64,000 nt of DNA from Triplophysa rosa. Lineage: Eukaryota; Chordata; Actinopteri; Cypriniformes; Nemacheilidae. How positions within the stretch are numbered: position 1 is the first letter of the stretch; each line of letters begins with the position of its first letter. Below are positions 23,944 through 29,900 of this stretch, piece after piece. Both the position numbers and the translations under genes were made by a program. The notes under the pieces were generated by a model. The model searched no databases. It was not told where the DNA came from and saw only the letters and a program-made list of their open reading frames with translations. Location of the stretch: positions 12,930,425-12,994,424 of the forward strand of contig NC_079910.1 in NCBI RefSeq assembly GCF_024868665.1, written 5' to 3'.

Positions 23944-26900
23944 ATTGTTGAAAGTAATACTCCTGCATTCTCCAGAGAAACCAATGGCACCAGAATGCGT
24001 TTCATCATCACTGCTATGATAGCTCAATATTTCAGTGCTCCCCTTCTCTTGGCCATGCCTCCTTTTCATTGGCACTTCCTTTGTTTTTGTAAGACTGGTG
24101 CAGAGAATGAGACGTGCGCTGAAAGGAGGAATGGGAGAGGAGGGACCTAATGCCCTAGTATTAGCTGTGACCTCTCTGACACTAATAACAACCTGTCACA
24201 GACGAATGACAAATCACTGCATTAACAAAATACATTATTGATAACAGAAGAGGAAAATAATGCTGTTACTGTAATGCTATAATGTCTCCTGTTGATGCTG
24301 CAGTTTGTCACCTATTATTAATTTATGACAAGAGTCAAAGAAAAAAATTATCTGAGGTTGCCACCTTCCCCGTAATCATTTGGGTTTATTTTAAGGTATT
24401 TGGAATAAACGTCTTTCACCCTCTTTAATAAACCACATCAACCCATTAACCTCATTGTTGCATCCAGAGCAGAAATCATTAGACATTATCAGCGTGAGAA
24501 TCCAGTCATAAGATTGTCTGATGAGTTCCCAGCAGGCCTGGGTTTTAATAAGCGACTTGCGTAAGCTCATGAAATTTATGAGTTCTGCAGATTTGCAACT
24601 CCAATTGAAAAAGCAGAACAAATTTAAATGAGGATGGAGTATGAAGAATAGGGTGCCTTTGTTGCTAGGAACATAATGGAAAATATCATAAAGATCGTAT
24701 TAGATGAGCTGCTGTTTAAAGCCACTGTAAAATATTTGCATATGTGACCTCACATCAGTTTAATTCTCTGTTATTTGCTTGGAAATGACAACTGTATTAC
24801 TTAGTGACTCAAGGTAAAATCGCTCTAATACATACAGTACATTGTAATATATTTCATGTTAAATTTGCAAATTCGAATTTCAGCAGGCAGTAAGACTGTA
24901 AACAAGAGGACTGTAAATAGAGTACAGTTAAATAATACAAAAACTAAAAATTATACTAAAATAATACTTAAACAAATCTGTTGTTTTTACGGTACAGAAA
25001 AAGCAGCATGTGTGGTTGCCAAATTAAATGTGTAACAATATGGCACACATGTAAACAGCTTCAAGCCGATTCTATTTTATTGTAAAATATACAGCAATCA
25101 CCTCATAGCAACATGCAGCAATAAATTAGATTGTAAAAAATGTAAATGTTTACGGTTACATTTACTGCAGTGGTTTACAGTGTAGCCTTGATCATCTTAT
25201 AACTTTACTTTGTTTGTCATATTGCCTTATTGCACTCTGAGAAAATCATTTAATGGTGTAAGGTCAATAAATGTCCATTTAAAAGATTGATGTTGTTTGG
25301 ATGATGCTGCTGTTAGCATCTGTCTGAACAGGTCTACTTTACATCAGAGCCATTGAGAGAGAGAGAGAGAGAGAGAGAGAGTTGCGTCAACTCCGTTGAA
25401 TCCAATGGAACAGTTTTTTCACAGCAATGGCGGTTCATGGAGGCTCTCAATAGTTCCCGGAAGTTACAAGTCACGCATGGAGCTGCGGCTAAACAGACCA
25501 GCTGAGGTAAACTTTTAACCCATTTAAAGACGCAAGTCATTTAGTGAATAAAAAAATGAAAGAAATAAAGCATTTAAAGAGAAAACATCACTTCCTGGAG
25601 CTATCTGAAGGCTCCATGAATCACGTGACACGTGAAAATGTTGACCTTCCGTTGGCGCAACTCTCTCTCTCTCTATAGCTCTGCTGTATATGAAGCTGTT
25701 TTCATGGTTACTCATCCATAGTGTCTTTCTTTTTTCTTTCTTTCATTTTCATCAGCTGGAAGGAAAGGTGGGCAAGGTATCTGTGGCTGGGGCTGAAAAG
25801 GATCCTCCCGACCTCAAGGAGGCGCTGAAAAAGGAGCGAGAGGAGCATCAACACCTGCTTGCGGACTCTTACGCTGCTGTGATGGACCTCACCAAACAGC
25901 TGCAGATCAGTGAGAGGAACTGGAGCCGGGAGAGGCTGGAGCTTCTAGAGCACTTCAACCAGGAGAGAAGCCAATGGGAACAACGTTTAAGAGATACCCA
26001 GAGCAAAGGCACACAGGTCAGTGGACACTACAGTGCTTAGGGAGCACTTTGAAAAATGGCAATAAGTCTAATAAAGTTCTTAATATTCCAAATTCTGTTA
26101 TAAATTACTAATTAAGTTGCAAATTGCAAATAAAATGAGCTACTTAAACGCCTATTGACAGTAATGATGCCTTTATGATGCTTTTTATGGAGTCAATGGA
26201 TGGCATTATAAATGGCCCTTTTCTTTAACTGTATAAAAACAGATTTCCAATATTTTAATATTACATTTTAATCAATATTTTTAATTACCATAAGCAGATA
26301 TCTTTGCAATATACTAGAGAGACTAAAGAATAGACAAACACAGAAGAGACGAGCATTTCTGTAAATTTCATCTAGTCCTGATGTCAATGTAGTTTACACA
26401 ACTTATTTAGAATAACAGACCATGTCAAACTAAATCATGAACTAAACTCAGAGCATTTCCTAAGATGATCTAGAACATCTGCAGTGCTCTCTTAAATGAA
26501 ATACACATTTTTGAACAAAGCTCATGTTTTCTCGTGTGTGTTGTGAAACGCTCTTACTTGTAAACAAACAGTAAACAGTGAACCACACGCCCATCAACAA
26601 GTTTTCTTCCTTCTGTTCTTCAAATGTATATTTCTGCAAGCCCACGTCTCTGTGTCTGACAGGTAACGCGCATGTTGCTGTGTCTGACGAATAGGTCGCG
26701 CGGGTGCGCGCATATGGCGGGCATTTATCATTGCTGGCAAACAATATGACACATTTGCAGTTTTGATTGTATAGATATAGATTTATATCCACTTCATCCA
26801 ACGCTCTTTGTGTTCTGCGTGTTCTTAAGTTTCGCGCTACGAGGAGTGAGTAATCCTGCTTCAGATGATTCAGATCGTGCTGCGAACTGAACAAATCATT

Positions 26901-29900
26901 TGAACTGATTCATTAGCCTATTCAAATGGTTTTGCCCATTGTGCAATTAATGCTTTCAAAAGAATCCACTCAAAAGAATCGATCACTCGGGAATGCCCGT
27001 AAAAAGAGACGACAACCTTGAAATAAACAACGCGTTTTAAAAAGCATATTTTAAAACGGAACAAAGGAACGTCACGCAATGTAAGTTATGTAACGAAGTA
27101 AAAGTACAGATTTTCTATTAGAAATTTACTCAAGTAAGAGTAAAAGTACACACTTTTAAATTTACTTAAAAAGTACATATTTCCCAAAATGTTACTCAAG
27201 TAAATGTAACGAAGTAAATGTAGTGCGTTACTACCCACCTCTGTCCAAATCTGTATAAATTTCTTTGTTCTGATGAACACAGAGATAGATATTTGGAAGA
27301 ATGCTTAAACCAGACAGATTTTGCCCCCATTGACTCACATAGTAGGAAAAACTTTTCTTTTTGTTCTTTTGAACACAAAAGACGACATTTTGAAGAATGC
27401 AGGACAGCAAACAGTTCTGGGGCACTTTTGACTACCATTGTATTTTATCCTACTATGGTAGTCAATGGGGGCAAACTCTGTCTGGTTATAAGCATTCTTC
27501 CAAATATCTTTCTTTGTGTTCATCAGAACAAAGACATTTATACAGATTTGGAACAACTGATGACAGAATTTCATTTTTGGGTGAACTGTCCCTTAAAGGT
27601 TCAATGCATTTAAGCCCTTTTGAGCCCTTTTAATTCTTACTTTTATTTGGGTTTGTGAGGATGTGTCATCCTTAGTTTATTTATCCTGCGCATATTTTAT
27701 CCCCACACTTCCTCCAGTGCACCCTCCACATAATAGACGGACGTCGGAATAGTAGGACATTATCTTTAAACACTTCCGCAGAACGCCTGCAGACACACTC
27801 GTTGCATGTTGCATCACTTATCTGGAACTGCTGGTTTTGCATATCCATGTGGCTGCTCAGAGAGTGTGTAGTCAGACTGGAATGAAGCCTGAGACAGTGT
27901 GGTCAGTGTGTCTGCACAAACCACACTGTACGTAAGGAGGCTGGAAAAGTTTCTTCTTTGACAACCAAGCCCAGTTCTATATTTTTCTATGACATCCTAA
28001 ATGACACCATGGCTCTTTGAGAAAAATTAGGTCATTTAGAAAGACATTATGAAGTCATTATCCCCATAGAGGAAAGTAGCTGTTTTGAATGACCTCATTT
28101 CCAATAGAGAATATAAGATGACTCAGTTCGTCCACACGGATGAATGGGAGTACTGTGAGGTGGGTGGTGACCGAGGCTCTGTTAAACTTCACTAAAATAG
28201 ATCATTTTTATTTCAGCTTCCCCACGATAAAACCAAAGCTAAGGAAACGTCACCAGATGCGGCCACTAACAGCTCAGTCTTACAAAGGTACAATGACTTG
28301 GATGAGATGTAAATCACTCCCTTTTTCATTACACATTTGATAATTTCATGATGATCCTCGTTTTTCTCTTACAGGACCAAATCGATTTCTGCCCTCTTGG
28401 AATGCAGGAATCTGCTGGACACCAGCCTTTTCCTTCCTGGTCATAAGGTCATTGAAGTACAAGAGGGGAACCAATCTACTGCTCATGCCTTGCTGTTGGC
28501 TCGTACCGACCTGAGCGACCTCAACGAGAAGAATTGGAAGTACCTGACCAATGATTCCGCAGTGCTTGAGAAGGGTGACCAATTCAAAACGTGGGACTGC
28601 CCAAGCACCAACTCCAACAGTACCTTTCCGGGGCATGAAGAGTACGTCCAGAGAAGCTACACTGCTCCGGATAAAACTGGCATTCGCATCTATTACAGCC
28701 CTCCAACCGTGAGGAGAATGGAGAGGAGGCCAGTCAAAGAAAAGACCCACCAGAACCCCCAGCAAGGGTATGGAACCAGGGACGTCGCCATGATGGATCC
28801 ATCAGATCAGGTCCCTGCGTCTGCACCCTTATCAAGTGCTTCATCGTCGGCTTATGAGCAGTGGTTGAGCTCACTTTCCCAGCAGCACAGAGATCTGCTT
28901 GAGGGACGCACAGGAGGTTCTGCTCCATTCCACGGACTGGAGATTTCAGGCAACCTCAGCGATGACATGAAGGAGATGACCAACTGTGTGCGACAGGCCA
29001 TACGCTCCAGCTCCCTGGAGAGGAAGTGCAGCAAAGATACGGCGAGCCAGACAGTTGGTGTTTCTAGCACAGGAACACAAACGGCGCAGTTCATCAGCAT
29101 TGGCTTACAAACGGATGGTCCTATTCCAACAACCAGATGCCTTCAAGGGAAAGCATGGTCTCCTCGCCCGTCCACCTCACTTGTTTCTGCACGTTCCCGG
29201 CAGATCTCCTCATCGCTGGATAAAGTCCACAGCCGCATTGATAGACCCTGTTGCTCGCCAAAATACGGATCACCCAAGCTCACTCGCAGGGTCTCCACCT
29301 CCTCTTCTAAACTTGAGACATCCTCCACGTCTTCAAGAGATCGTAGTGTCTGGAACCTGAACACTCGCTGCAGCTCTCAGAACGGTTCCGCTTGGGCACG
29401 TTCCACCACCACCCGAGACAGCCCAGTGCTTAGCGGACTCAATGATGGATTGACCAGTCTCTTCAGCGTAGTGGAACATTCTGGAAGTGTCGAGTCCTTG
29501 TGGAAAGCAGATCCGTGTCCAGGGAGACTACCCGCTGGAAAACCTTCCTGTCCTAGCATAGGAATCGGTCTGGGAGAAGCCGGAACTCAGAAATATAACG
29601 TGGTACAGGAGTTCATCCGCAATGTTTGCAGCAGGACAGGAGCAGTGGGTGTCATTGATGAACCGAAACCCGAATGCCTGCCTGGAACTCTGATTGGGAC
29701 AGACAACGTCACAAAGATTGTTAATAAGAGGTTTATGAAAACACAAAGAGATGAGTTGGTAGCCAACGGAAAGGACGCAATGAGTACAAGCTCCAACACC
29801 TTGGAGGTGAGACATTCCGATAATTGACTGATTTGTTTGTTTAATAATAAACATTAACCCCTTTGGGTTTGGTGATGTATAAATATTTGCACAATTGTTT

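Noticed and set aside
26460..26894. 144-codon minus-strand open frame
   Set aside because: It lies beside and probably within a hAT-type element and has no transposase or other motif that I recognise.
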